Counted from the stretch's first letter, positions 40,700-50,893 are shown. The stretch is 64,000 nucleotides of DNA from Clostridia bacterium (GCA_029061605.1 JAIDRT010000035.1:17132-81131), one strand, 5' to 3'. The notes: generated by a model not told the origin, from the sequence alone. Numbers and translations are program-made.

Positions 40700-40872
40700 C
40701 TTTTTACCTAACTTATTTTTTACTATACACTTCCGTGCGTTCCGCCTCCGTCCTTTTTAAAAAGGCCTGCAGTTAGCCTTTTTGTTAGTCGCCCGATTGT
40801 CGGACTCTTGTCAGCGGAAGTTCTCCTCTTAAAAAGCGGTAACCTCCCGCCTCGTCCCTTTTTGACGTAAGC
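40700..40872 (-). ncRNA. Structured 5' leader of the S10 operon (possible autoregulatory leader)
   Basis: About 180 nt GC-rich, hairpin-rich (AAAAAGGC-N9-GCCTTTTT and others) in an AT-rich context between the promoter and rpsJ. Confidence 0.45.
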
Positions 40873-40878
40873 CTAATG

Positions 40879-40907
40879 AGTATACAAATTATATAAAAAT
40901 ATGTCAA
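40879..40907 (-). promoter_or_regulatory. S10 operon promoter
   Basis: TTGACA-17-TATACT on the minus strand. Confidence 0.75.
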
Positions 40908-41070
40908 ACACTTGATTAGAATTAAAATGTAAAATTTATGTAAATTTTTTAAAATTGTGCAACTTAGTAAATAATATGGCTAAAATATATGTTCATAAAA
41001 TATATGATTGATAATCATACTTCCAGAAATAATACTACAACGCTTTTATAATATACTCAAGAAGTAAAAT

Positions 41071-41280
41071 ATGATTACATTAAATCAAATACAAACCAAT
41101 TTAGCGATGGCTATTAAATATAGCGGAATGACTCATTTGCAAATAGCAAAACTTGTAGGAGTTTCAAAATCTTGTATTAGTCATTATATTAAAGGCGATA
41201 GAATGCCCACGCTAGATGTTTTTGCTAATCTATGCAAAATACTTGATGAGTCCGCTGATTATATCTTAGGTTTAGAATAA
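41071..41280 (+). CDS. Small XRE-family HTH regulator (69 aa)
   Basis: MTHLQIAKLVGVSKSCISHYIKGDRMPTLDVFANLCKILDESADYILGL. Confidence 0.85.
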   Translation: MITLNQIQTNLAMAIKYSGMTHLQIAKLVGVSKSCISHYIKGDRMPTLDVFANLCKILDESADYILGLE

Positions 41281-41390
41281 AGCAATAGCGCGTTTATTCG
41301 ACTTAACTTCAATCAGAATGACTTGTTTAAAGCGAAATTTACACCTTGAGTGCGTCATTTGAGCGTAGGCAAAAAGTATTTATATTGATT

Positions 41391-41424
41391 GAGATTGCTC
41401 CACTACGGTCTAAATGACATTGGA
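41391..41424 (+). repeat. Dispersed short repeat family F, copy 3
   Basis: gagattgctccactacggtctaaatgacattgg. Confidence 0.55.
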
Positions 41425-41448
41425 TTGTCTCGTGCAAGCGTCAATGAC

Positions 41449-41473
41449 AAAAGCGAGAGTTCCCTCTCGCTTT
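41449..41473. terminator. Intrinsic terminator-like hairpin
   Basis: aaagcgagag-ttccc-tctcgcttt. Confidence 0.5.
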
Positions 41474-41498
41474 ATCTTCAATCATATTAAAACATTAG

Positions 41499-41632
41499 TT
41501 ACGCACAAATGCGGAGATTAGTGCAGATTTTGTCTTAGCAAGAGCGACTGAGGGAGAGCGTACTTGCCGTACGTGACCCCGAAGTCGACTCGCTGATCAG
41601 GCAAAAGGTGCGCTGATATACGCATTTGCTCA
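41499..41632. repeat. Palindromic module type II, copy C, with CGTACTTGCCGTACG apex
   Basis: gcacaaatgcggagattagtgcagattttgtc... vs revcomp gagcaaatgcgtatatcagcgcaccttttgcc...; centre cgtacttgccgtacg. Confidence 0.65.
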
Positions 41633-41648
41633 GACTATGTTCAAAGCA

Positions 41649-42614
41649 TTACAGCCCCAAAATCATTGCGGTATTGTACAACTCCTCATCAAACTTACGC
41701 GGCATCTTAAGTGCCTCTTCGATATCCACGTCGATAATTTGATTTTGTCTTACGCCTACGACTTTACCGCCCTCTTCCTTCATAAGCAAATCCACAGCCT
41801 TTACTGCGCATCTTGCGGCAAGCACACGATCGGACATCGTAGGCGCTCCGCCTCTTTGGATATATCCCAGCGTGGTGGTCTTGATAGAACCTGTCACTCC
41901 GTTGTCTTTGAGATGTTGCTTGAGGTCTTCTGCTTTGCAAACGCCTTCTGCAAGCACGATAATATCTGAAGTCTTGCCAACTCTTTGATTGAGACAAATC
42001 TTCTTGACGACTTGCTTAAGATCGTGCTGAACTTCCGGCACGAGTATGATTTCGGCGCCGCCGCAGATACCTGCGTATAGCGCAATATCTCCGCACCTTC
42101 TGCCCATAACTTCTATGATACATACTCTGTCGTGCGACGTCATAGTGTCACGAAGATTATTGATAGCAGATACGACGGTATTTACGCTGGTGTCAAAGCC
42201 AAGCGTATAATCCGTATATGCCAAATCGTTGTCAATAGTACCCGGAATACCAACTACCTTTACGCCAAACTTCTTATACAAATCCTGCGCGCCTCTAAAA
42301 CTTCCGTCTCCGCCGATTACGACCAAGCCGTCAATGCCGTACGCCTCCATATTCTCTACTGCGATCTGCATATACTTGTCCTCGACAAACTCGGGGCATC
42401 TCGCCGTCTTGAGAATAGTGCCGCCCCTCTGAATAATATCTGAGACAGAGCGCTTGTTCATCTCTTTGATATGGTTGTTGATAAGTCCGGTATATCCGCG
42501 CTCAATGCCGTATACGTCCAAACCATTGTAAATTGCATAACGAACAACTGCTCTTACGCAGGCGTTCATACCCGGCGAATCTCCGCCGCTTGTTAAAACT
42601 CCGATTTTCTTCAT
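41649..42614 (-). CDS. pfkA: ATP-dependent 6-phosphofructokinase (start MKKIGV)
   Basis: MKKIGVLTSGGDSPGMNACVRAVVRYA; VVIGGDGSFRGAQDL; VGIPGTIDNDLAYTDYTLGFDTSVNT; EVMGRRCGDIALYAGI. Confidence 0.96.
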   Translation of the reverse strand: MKKIGVLTSGGDSPGMNACVRAVVRYAIYNGLDVYGIERGYTGLINNHIKEMNKRSVSDIIQRGGTILKTARCPEFVEDKYMQIAVENMEAYGIDGLVVIGGDGSFRGAQDLYKKFGVKVVGIPGTIDNDLAYTDYTLGFDTSVNTVVSAINNLRDTMTSHDRVCIIEVMGRRCGDIALYAGICGGAEIILVPEVQHDLKQVVKKICLNQRVGKTSDIIVLAEGVCKAEDLKQHLKDNGVTGSIKTTTLGYIQRGGAPTMSDRVLAARCAVKAVDLLMKEEGGKVVGVRQNQIIDVDIEEALKMPRKFDEELYNTAMILGL

Positions 42615-42757
42615 ATGTCCTCTTATAAACCTTGCAAAACTCGGCAATATACCCAATATCGCAAGTTCAAAAATTTTTATCTACTGTATTATATCAAAGG
42701 CAAATAAATATTACCACAATTTTAAAGGTAAAATTTGAGATTTTTTTGATTAAAACT

Positions 42758-44008
42758 CTATGCAATAATACAACTTGAAGTAGCAATCGCGCCTAATTTA
42801 TTATTAGTACTGCTTTGCATAGAAATACCCTTACTGGTCAATTCGTGAGAACTCGCCAAACTTATCAAAATATAATTATCATAACCTCCATTGTATGACG
42901 GCTCGCCCACTTGTCCCCACAATGACAAATTGTCAATCAGATAATTGACGCCCACGTTGTCCACGTCTTTATATGCCCTATAGTGCGTATAACGTACGCC
43001 AGTATACGCCTTTCCCCTGTCTGCCGCAAGAGTAATTTTGTCTCCCACGCTGTGACGAGAAACTGTCGAAATAAATCCCCAATAATCATCGTAGCCTTCG
43101 CGTTCGTAACCTATAAAAGCTCTTTCTGCCACGTTGGCTACGCCTCTTTTCTCATAATAAGGCGTATCAAACGTCAATTTCATAAAACCATTGCTGCCAC
43201 TTGAAACAACAACGTCTTTATCTACACATTCTCCATAACTTTCTCTATATAAAATACCTGTATTGATTGCAACCCCATTGTATGGCAACTGTTCGCCCCA
43301 AGTATTAGTATATGTTCCGTTCTCGTCAATACGACTTTCTCTAACGGTCATTGCCGTCATATCATAGGATTTAAAAGTGTATTTGGAAGTTGGAATAACG
43401 CTTGCCTCAAATCTACCTATATAATGATCATAAGTGGCATTGTCAATAGGAAAATAATAAAATGCAACTTTGCTCTTTATCATACCAACTCTTTGATATT
43501 TGCCAAGATAATTCTTGACAAAGACGCAATAACTTACGCTAAGCGACATAACGTTTTGATTATCCGCGCAGCAAGAAGAATAGATATACTCTTTTTCTTT
43601 ATTATTAAGCAAAGCGCTGGAATCATTTACCAGTTCTGCATAGTCAATTTGGCTCTTGTCTACTTCGTTGAAAAGATAAATTGGATACAACACTGCGCCG
43701 TCTTGAGTAAATCCAATCAATTGCCAAGCAAGCACGTTGGAATTGCTATCTCTTTCAGGAATTAAGATATTGCTATTATTCAAAGCGCTTTCAAAGACAC
43801 TTTGATTTTGCTTAACAGTCTGCAAGTCTGTTATTATGGCGCTTACTCCCGAAAAATCACTGTCGTCAAGTTGCTTTTGACACCCCTCAACATTGACAAC
43901 GCCAGAGTCGGAAGAATTACACGCTGCAAAACAACAAATTAAAGAGCTCAACAAAATTGTCAAAACTATTATCCAACATATTTTACTACTCAACTTTGAC
44001 TTACTCAT
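42758..44008 (-). CDS. Lipoprotein of unknown function (start MSKSKL)
   Basis: RBS ggagg; IIVLTILLSSLICCFAAC lipobox. Confidence 0.78.
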   Translation of the reverse strand: MSKSKLSSKICWIIVLTILLSSLICCFAACNSSDSGVVNVEGCQKQLDDSDFSGVSAIITDLQTVKQNQSVFESALNNSNILIPERDSNSNVLAWQLIGFTQDGAVLYPIYLFNEVDKSQIDYAELVNDSSALLNNKEKEYIYSSCCADNQNVMSLSVSYCVFVKNYLGKYQRVGMIKSKVAFYYFPIDNATYDHYIGRFEASVIPTSKYTFKSYDMTAMTVRESRIDENGTYTNTWGEQLPYNGVAINTGILYRESYGECVDKDVVVSSGSNGFMKLTFDTPYYEKRGVANVAERAFIGYEREGYDDYWGFISTVSRHSVGDKITLAADRGKAYTGVRYTHYRAYKDVDNVGVNYLIDNLSLWGQVGEPSYNGGYDNYILISLASSHELTSKGISMQSSTNNKLGAIATSSCIIA

Positions 44009-44159
44009 AACGCATCCTCCTATCTGATACTTATATGCAATTATAGTATAACAAATAATTTTACCAGTGTCAATATGGGTTTTTGCGATTTTATACACAA
44101 ATTACAAGTACGTCACATTGCAACAAATCTCCCAATGTTTCAACATCTGCAAGAAAATA

Positions 44160-47100
44160 TTATAGATCTCTTATGACTATATTGTTAGCGCCAACGATTG
44201 CTTTGATTTGATTGACGAAGTTGCCTTTCGGGTTTACGCCTTTGCCGTACTGCATAGGCTTGTCTGCATCAAACATCTTGAATATGACTGTATCATTGCC
44301 GGGATATACTTCCAATATCTCCAAAACCTGTCTGAACTGCTGTCTGTCGTCAATCTTGATAAATACCTTATGTCTCGCAAGGCTTGGCTTTTGTTCGGCC
44401 TCTTGAAGTTTGACGTCGCTTTCTCCGCCCTCTCTGCGCCAAGGCTCTACGTCAATCACGTTGAGATTGATACGCCCATTGTTGCGTTTCACTACGGCTC
44501 TTATCAAGACTATATTGTCGTTGACAAGCAGACCTCTGTTCTTCTCATAAGTCTTGGGGAAGAATACGCCTTCCATTTCGCCGTATAGGTCTTCAACAGT
44601 GGCATACGCCATAATACCGCCGCTCTTGGTAGTCTTCTTTTCTATCTTGGACAGCATACAGCCCATTGTGACAGTCTTATTTTCATATTGCTTAATGAGT
44701 TGCTCTTCGCTTTCATCGAGTTCTTCTTCGTCAAGGTTTTTGGAAAGCAAGTCTGCAATCTTGGAGATATTGAAGTCAAACTTCTTTATCTCCTCTCTGT
44801 ATTCGTCAAGCGGGTGTCCACTGACGTATACGTTGAGCATTTCTTTCTCAAGCGCCAAGAGTTGTTTGTCTCCATACTCCTTGAGATATGAAATATTGTC
44901 CTCTTGCGTGGAATCGTCGTCTTCAAGCAATCCAAAGAGGCTCATCTGACCATTGGACTGCATTTTCTTGTCGTGCATACTCACAAGCATAATGGACTCA
45001 TAACTTGCAAGCAGCGCTGCTCTGGTATGTCCAAAGCAATCGAATGCGCCCGCCTTGATAAGACACTCCATCATCTTCTTGTTGATAGTACCTGCGGGAA
45101 GTCTGCTTAGCATTTCGCTGATAGACTTATATTCGCCGTTTTCGTTTCGCTCGTCGACAAGCGCTTTCATTGCCGCCTCGCCGACGTTCTTAATACCGCC
45201 GAGTCCAAAACGCAATCCGTCATTGTTTTCTACAGTAAAGATTACGTCAGACTTGTTGATATGAGGCGGATATATCTTCTTATCATAGTTCTTGACATAC
45301 CCAAGATACTTTGCGATTTCGTCAGACTTCGTGATACGGTTGTTGATTACGGCGGCAAAAAGTTCAAGCATATAATAGCGCTTGAGATAAGCCGTCTGAT
45401 AAGTCAGCGTCGCATACGCTGCGGCGTGCGATTTATTGAAGGCGTATTTTGCAAAGTCTGCCATTCCGTCAAATATCTTTTCTGCGTTTTCTTTAGAGAT
45501 ACCTCTCTTGATTGCGCCGTCCACCGCCGGAGCGGCTTTTTTGATTACGATACCTTGATCGTTGACGACTTCGGGCACTGCGTCGCAACCGTTGACAAAG
45601 ACTGTCTTCTCGGCGTTCATTACGTCGACTTTCTTTTTACCCATTGCGCGTCGCAAATTGTCTGCTCTGCCAAGCGTATATCCGGCGCAAGCCTGCACCG
45701 CCTGCATAACCTGCTCTTGGTATACAAAAAATCCAAAGGTTACGTCGAGAATACTCTCAAGTTGCGGAGCATCATATTTTATCAAATCCCTGTTGGCTCT
45801 TGCGTTGAGATAATCGTCAATACAACTCATAGGACCCGGACGGTAAAGCGAGATACCCGCAATAACTTCTTCCAAGTTCTTTGGTTGATAACTCTTCAAA
45901 AAGCCTTTCATACCTGCGCTTTCAAGTTGGAACACCGCTTCGGTTTCGCCGGTGCCAATCAGTTTGTATACTTCGGGATCGTCGTATCCCAATTCTTCAA
46001 AGTCTATCTTTACGCCGTGATTTTTCTCTACGTATTTAAGCGCCTTGTCTATATCCGTCAAAGTCGTAAGTCCCAAGAAGTCCATCTTGAGCATACCCAA
46101 CTCCTCGACCTCTTCTTTTTGGAACTGCGTGGTTATATCCGGACCGTTGCGTTGCAAAGGCACGTGGTCGCTGATGACTTCTTTGCATATTACGACGCCG
46201 GCGGCGTGCTTTGAGCAATTTCGCGGCAAGCCCTCTATCTTGAGCGCCATATCTATTACCCTGTGCATCTCGGGATTGTTTTCGTATATCTCAATGACTT
46301 CGGGATTGCGAAGTTTAAGGTCGTCTTCTTTGGTGCTTGGGTCTCTGCCAAGAACTTTGTCAAGCGTTACACCCGGCGCGTTGGGAATAAGTTTGGTCGT
46401 GGAATTGACTATGTCCAAAGGCACGTTATATACTCTCGCAACGTCCTTTATCGCTCCTTTGGCTTTCATTGTGCCAAGCGCAAGTATCTGGCAGACTTTG
46501 TCTTTGCCATATTTGCGTATGACGTAATCAATTACTTCGCCGCGTCTGTCCATACAAAAGTCTATGTCAAAGTCAGGCGCCGATACTCTTTCCGGATTGA
46601 GAAAACGCTCAAAGAACAGTTGGTACTTGAGCGGATCGAGATTGGTTATGCCAATCGCATAAGCAATGATTGAGCCTACGCCGCTGCCTCGTCCCGGTCC
46701 TACCGGTATGCTCTGCGTGCGAGCGTAGTTGATAAAGTCCCACACTATGAGATAATACTCTGCAAAACCAGTGCGGATAATAATGCCTAGTTCATACTCC
46801 GCTCTCTCCCTAATTTCGTCAGTTATCGTATGATATCTGCGCTCCAAGCCCTCGTAGGCAAGTTTGCGCAAATATTCTTCGGGCTTTGAGCCGTCGTCAG
46901 GCTTATAAGGCGGATATAGGTCTTCTTTTTCTATACGCACGTTGCACTTTTCCATTACCTCAACGGTGTTGGTAACCGCCTCAGGACACCAACTGAATAT
47001 CTCCATCATCTCTTCATAACTCTTGAGATAGAATTGGTCGTTGCCCATTTCCATACCAGTCGCATCGTTGATAGTCTTGCCCGTGTTGATACGCACGAGG

Positions 47101-47933
47101 ATATCCTGCGCTATGTAATCTTCTCGATTGACGTAATGCACGTCATTGGTAGCGACCAACTTGACGCCTATTTCGTCAGCAAGACGCACCAAATCGTTGC
47201 GAATAGCCCTTTGTTCTGGCAAGCCGTGATCTTGGAGTTCGATATAAAAATCTCCTTCGGCAAACATATTCTTCAGTCGCAATGCGTAAGCCTTAGCGCC
47301 TGCGTAATCTCCCGACGACAGAAGTCTGGGTATACGACCCGACAGACACGCTGAAAGACATATCACGCCTTCGCTGTGCTTTTCTAGCAAATCAAGGTCT
47401 ATTCTCGGTTTGTAATAATATCCGTCAATATAAGCAAGCGAATCCATCTTGACGAGGTTTTTGTATCCCTCGTTGTTTTTTGCGATAAGCACCAAGTGAT
47501 TACGCTCCGCGCTGTTATTGCTTTTCATATCTTCGCAAGTGTAGAATTCACAACCAATTATAGGCTTGAGGTTACGTGCGTTGGCTGACTTATAGAATGT
47601 ATATGCGCCAAACATATTGCCGTGATCGGTAAGGGCGCAACCGGGCATACCTAATTCTTTACACGCATCCAAAAGCGGGGACTTCTTACCCTTAGTAATT
47701 CTCGCAAGACCGTCCAAAAGCGAATACTCCGAGTGGAGATGCAAATGCACGAAAGGCTTTTCGTACTTGTCGTATACGCTGTCTCTCTTCTTGTCCTCTT
47801 TTGGGGGATTGGCAGACTTGGCAATTTTTTGCGCGTCAATAATTGACGCAGCCTCTTTTGTAGGCTTGTCCGCAAGCATATCTTCAATGCTGTCTAAAAG
47901 TCCTCTGCTAATGCTGTCTTTATTTTCTTCCAT
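44160..47933 (-). CDS. dnaE: DNA polymerase III alpha subunit DnaE
   Basis: FVHLHLHSEYSLLDGLARI PHP domain; VGPGRGSGVGSIIAYAIGITNLDPL; PDFDIDFCMDRRGEVIDYV; C-terminal OB fold. Confidence 0.97.
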   Translation of the reverse strand: MEENKDSISRGLLDSIEDMLADKPTKEAASIIDAQKIAKSANPPKEDKKRDSVYDKYEKPFVHLHLHSEYSLLDGLARITKGKKSPLLDACKELGMPGCALTDHGNMFGAYTFYKSANARNLKPIIGCEFYTCEDMKSNNSAERNHLVLIAKNNEGYKNLVKMDSLAYIDGYYYKPRIDLDLLEKHSEGVICLSACLSGRIPRLLSSGDYAGAKAYALRLKNMFAEGDFYIELQDHGLPEQRAIRNDLVRLADEIGVKLVATNDVHYVNREDYIAQDILVRINTGKTINDATGMEMGNDQFYLKSYEEMMEIFSWCPEAVTNTVEVMEKCNVRIEKEDLYPPYKPDDGSKPEEYLRKLAYEGLERRYHTITDEIRERAEYELGIIIRTGFAEYYLIVWDFINYARTQSIPVGPGRGSGVGSIIAYAIGITNLDPLKYQLFFERFLNPERVSAPDFDIDFCMDRRGEVIDYVIRKYGKDKVCQILALGTMKAKGAIKDVARVYNVPLDIVNSTTKLIPNAPGVTLDKVLGRDPSTKEDDLKLRNPEVIEIYENNPEMHRVIDMALKIEGLPRNCSKHAAGVVICKEVISDHVPLQRNGPDITTQFQKEEVEELGMLKMDFLGLTTLTDIDKALKYVEKNHGVKIDFEELGYDDPEVYKLIGTGETEAVFQLESAGMKGFLKSYQPKNLEEVIAGISLYRPGPMSCIDDYLNARANRDLIKYDAPQLESILDVTFGFFVYQEQVMQAVQACAGYTLGRADNLRRAMGKKKVDVMNAEKTVFVNGCDAVPEVVNDQGIVIKKAAPAVDGAIKRGISKENAEKIFDGMADFAKYAFNKSHAAAYATLTYQTAYLKRYYMLELFAAVINNRITKSDEIAKYLGYVKNYDKKIYPPHINKSDVIFTVENNDGLRFGLGGIKNVGEAAMKALVDERNENGEYKSISEMLSRLPAGTINKKMMECLIKAGAFDCFGHTRAALLASYESIMLVSMHDKKMQSNGQMSLFGLLEDDDSTQEDNISYLKEYGDKQLLALEKEMLNVYVSGHPLDEYREEIKKFDFNISKIADLLSKNLDEEELDESEEQLIKQYENKTVTMGCMLSKIEKKTTKSGGIMAYATVEDLYGEMEGVFFPKTYEKNRGLLVNDNIVLIRAVVKRNNGRINLNVIDVEPWRREGGESDVKLQEAEQKPSLARHKVFIKIDDRQQFRQVLEILEVYPGNDTVIFKMFDADKPMQYGKGVNPKGNFVNQIKAIVGANNIVIRDL

Positions 47934-48873
47934 TCTCTATCCTCTTTGCAATGTCCAAAAGTTTGTTGAGATACCTCGACAAACTCGTCTTACTCGTGCC
48001 TAAAATATCTGCAAGTTCTTGCATACTTGCGTCATAATTCTCTACTCTTGCGAGCGCAACCGCCTTGAGTTTGTCGTCGACCTTATCAAGTTCTCCGCTC
48101 TGCTGCAAAACCTCTATTGCCTGCAAATACTTCTGTGCGCTGTCGACGGCTTTTTTGTAATGCGCCATATATAGATTGCTCTGGCGATTAAAATCGTTTT
48201 CTTTTTCTCTCTCCGCCATAACGTTGTTGAGTTGAAGTACGCTGTCCACCGCTCCTGCCAAAGCAAGTATATCCGCGATGTCGTTACCGCTGCGCGATTG
48301 CAATATATTGACGCTCTTGCGCTCGTATACCTTGACGGATATTCCCATCTTCTCCAGCGCCTTGACGATACTTTCGCAAAACGCTACGTCCGAAAAGAAA
48401 ATCTGCAAGCAGTAATTGGGATAATCGGCGTTGGGAAACTGCAACTTTGCGCCGCCGTAAAGAATACCCTTGAAATACGCCTGAAATTCGTCTTTGTCAA
48501 GTATGCTTTGAAGATATCTGTTGCCATCGTCAAAGACGAACTTTTCTCCCTCAAAATGCGACAGCGACATTGCCTTAAGCAAATCGTTGGCATATCTGTC
48601 CTTTATCTGCAACTTGGGCGTCTTCTCGCCCTTTCTGCCGTCTACGACAAAGAAAGTCTCGCCGTCTGTAAACTCCTTGAGCATTGCCGCAATATCTGAG
48701 ACGTCTTCATAACTGTCGAGTTCCAAGGTCAGACTGATTGACTTTTTGTATACGTCAATACCCCCTCTCATCTTGATAAGAGCGCGCAAAAAAGCAAACC
48801 TATCTTGCCTTGCCTCGGGATCTTGAGATATTGATCTCAACAAATCGTTTTTTAACTCTAAAGTAAAATTCAT
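47920..48873 (-). CDS. whiA: DNA-binding protein WhiA
   Basis: RFAFLRALIKMRGGID (LAGLIDADG-like); C-terminal LADILGTSKTSLSRYLNKLLDIA. Confidence 0.9.
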   Translation of the reverse strand: MNFTLELKNDLLRSISQDPEARQDRFAFLRALIKMRGGIDVYKKSISLTLELDSYEDVSDIAAMLKEFTDGETFFVVDGRKGEKTPKLQIKDRYANDLLKAMSLSHFEGEKFVFDDGNRYLQSILDKDEFQAYFKGILYGGAKLQFPNADYPNYCLQIFFSDVAFCESIVKALEKMGISVKVYERKSVNILQSRSGNDIADILALAGAVDSVLQLNNVMAEREKENDFNRQSNLYMAHYKKAVDSAQKYLQAIEVLQQSGELDKVDDKLKAVALARVENYDASMQELADILGTSKTSLSRYLNKLLDIAKRIENGRK

Positions 48874-48903
48874 TATACGCCTTTGTATTGCTTGTCCGCC
48901 CTA

Positions 48904-49665
48904 TCAAGATTTGGAGCGCAACGCAAGTTTTTTGCCGTCGATATTTGCTATACGCTCTTTGGGTATATTAAACCTTTCGACAAGCGACTTTGCAAACTCG
49001 CAACTGCCCACGTCTGCGCTTTTGTGCGCGTCGGAATCAAGTACGAATTGACAGTCCGTCGCAAGCAAACATTCAATATTGCCATCGTTGGGTGTGCGGT
49101 GTCTTGAAGAGAGTTCCACGTACGTGCCGTAATCAGCGCATACCTTGCCTATCTCTTTGTAATCTATGTCAAGTCTAAAGCCGGGATGCGTGAGAATGTC
49201 TATCTTGTGTTTCTTGACAGCGTTGACGTACATTGCAGTATTGCGCGCTATCTGCCCCTTTGTGGACTTCATAGTATACTTTGTGAGCGCATTCCAAGTT
49301 ATCTTAAAATAATCTGCAAACTTATAAGGAAATGACGTCAAGTGATAGCCCGCAATAAGTATGTCCAACTTCTTCGCGTCTTCTTCAGACACGTCTATTT
49401 CGCCGTCCGTCCCCAATATATTTGCCTCTATGCCCATAAGCAAAGTGAGGTCAGGATAATGGCTTTGCGCTTCTTGCAAGTCTTTGCGAATTGCGTCATA
49501 TTTTTTGGGACTCACCCCAATGAATGGGTGGCGTACTGCGTGGTCGGTAATGGCAAGTATCTCAAGCCCCTTTTGGCTTGCGACAAGCGCATTGTCGGCA
49601 ATACTTCCCTTGCCGTGAGAATACGTAGTATGCGAATGATAGTCCGCAGTAATTCTTAAGTCCAC
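48904..49665 (-). CDS. PHP-domain phosphoesterase (YcdX-like), GTG start
   Basis: ADYHSHTTYSHGKGSIADNALVASQKGLEILAITDH; DILTHPGF; LDSDAH. Confidence 0.88.
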   Translation of the reverse strand: MDLRITADYHSHTTYSHGKGSIADNALVASQKGLEILAITDHAVRHPFIGVSPKKYDAIRKDLQEAQSHYPDLTLLMGIEANILGTDGEIDVSEEDAKKLDILIAGYHLTSFPYKFADYFKITWNALTKYTMKSTKGQIARNTAMYVNAVKKHKIDILTHPGFRLDIDYKEIGKVCADYGTYVELSSRHRTPNDGNIECLLATDCQFVLDSDAHKSADVGSCEFAKSLVERFNIPKERIANIDGKKLALRSKS

Positions 49666-49762
49666 CCTGATACCTCTAACTTAGAAATATTTACTTAAAT
49701 TTACACGCCTACCCGCTGTGTCGTCGACAGAACACAATTTTATTTATAAAATCGCTTGCGTA

Positions 49763-49866
49763 TAAACTGCGTAATTTGAGTTGGATTTCGTATGGTATCG
49801 AGGTCAAGGCGTATATATGTACGTCGACCGAGTACCGTGCGGAAGGCAACCGAAGTCCGCAGTTTA
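49763..49866. repeat. Long palindromic module E at the murB stop codon
   Basis: aactgcgtaatttgagttggatttcgtatggtatcg... vs revcomp aactgcggacttcggttgccttccgcacggtactcg...; centre gcgtatatatgtacgtcgac. Confidence 0.6.
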
Positions 49867-50760
49867 GATGTGTTCTATAGATGACATAGCGGGTAAATAT
49901 TCTATTTCATATTTTAACTTAACTCCAAACTGTTTGTCAACTTCTTGCCTTGCATAATCGGCAAGCCTTAAAAAATCCATTGAATTGGCTTCGCCTGAGT
50001 TGAGAATGAAATTGGCGTGCATATCTGATATCTGCGCTCCGCCTATTTTATATCCTTTCAGTCCTGCCTTGTCGATATAATATCCAGCGGAAGTTTCTCC
50101 AGCCTTTTTGAACACACTGCCAAGAGACTTGCCCTTAGGTTGCGACTTTCCTCTTGCAATGGCGTACCCCTTCATATCCTTTATAATTCGGCGTTTGTCT
50201 CCCTCGACAAGTCGCAGACACACGCCCACTGCTATGCCTAAATCCTTGACCTTGGAATGGCGGTAGGCAAAGTCTAAGTCCTCTGCCTTAAGCCTTTCTA
50301 TCTTGCCGTCTATCAGCAAGTCGGCATACTCTACTACGTCGCCAAGTTCTCTGCCAAAGGCTCCGCAGTTCATCACAAGTCCTCCGCCTATACTTCCGGG
50401 AATAGAACATAACCCCTCTATTCCGCTCAAAGAGTTCTCGCAAGCCAACTTGCAAATACTGCTCATTCTTTCGCCTGCAAGCAAATATAAATTATCGCCC
50501 TCAAGCGTCTTGCCCTTAAGCCGTCGGGTGGATATGACCACGCTGTCTACGCCGTCGTCACTAATAAGCGTGTTGGAACACGCTCCCAAAGTGATATATT
50601 CTACTCCCTCTGCGTCCAAAATACTAGTTGCTTTGAGGAGTTCTTCCGCCGTCTTGGGATATGCCACGCAAGCCAAATTACCACCGCTACCAAACGTGGA
50701 AAAAGACGGCACGTCTAATCCCACTTCACATATATTAGATAAAAAATACAAGTCTTTCAC
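49864..50760 (-). CDS. murB: UDP-N-acetylmuramate dehydrogenase (GTG start)
   Basis: STFGSGGNLACVAYPKTAEELLKA; SGIEGLCSIPGSIGGGLVMNCGAFG; QPKGKSLGSVFKKAG; SDMHANFILNSGEA. Confidence 0.93.
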   Translation of the reverse strand: MKDLYFLSNICEVGLDVPSFSTFGSGGNLACVAYPKTAEELLKATSILDAEGVEYITLGACSNTLISDDGVDSVVISTRRLKGKTLEGDNLYLLAGERMSSICKLACENSLSGIEGLCSIPGSIGGGLVMNCGAFGRELGDVVEYADLLIDGKIERLKAEDLDFAYRHSKVKDLGIAVGVCLRLVEGDKRRIIKDMKGYAIARGKSQPKGKSLGSVFKKAGETSAGYYIDKAGLKGYKIGGAQISDMHANFILNSGEANSMDFLRLADYARQEVDKQFGVKLKYEIEYLPAMSSIEHI

Positions 50761-50805
50761 AATGTATTATATGCAATACTGCAAAAGACTTGTTAAGATT
50801 CTATG

Positions 50806-50842
50806 TAATTTTGACCAAAGCGAAGCGAAATGAAAATCTTCT
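50806..50842 (-). repeat. Dispersed short repeat family F, degenerate copy
   Basis: taattttgaccaaagcgaagcgaaatgaaaatctt. Confidence 0.45.
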
Positions 50843-50852
50843 ATAATTGTGA

Positions 50853-50893
50853 CGTCATTTCGACCAAAGCAAAGCGGAGTAGAGAAATCTCAA
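50853..50893 (-). repeat. Dispersed short repeat family F, copy 4
   Basis: gtcatttcgaccaaagcaaagcggagtagagaaatctcaat. Confidence 0.6.

Noticed and set aside
42615-42656. Upstream start of pfkA (MGILPSFARFIRGH extension)
   Set aside because: The agagga RBS and conserved MKKIGVLTSGGDSPG start point to 42614.
45261-46214. 317-aa plus-strand ORF opposite dnaE
   Set aside because: Antisense shadow of a highly conserved gene.
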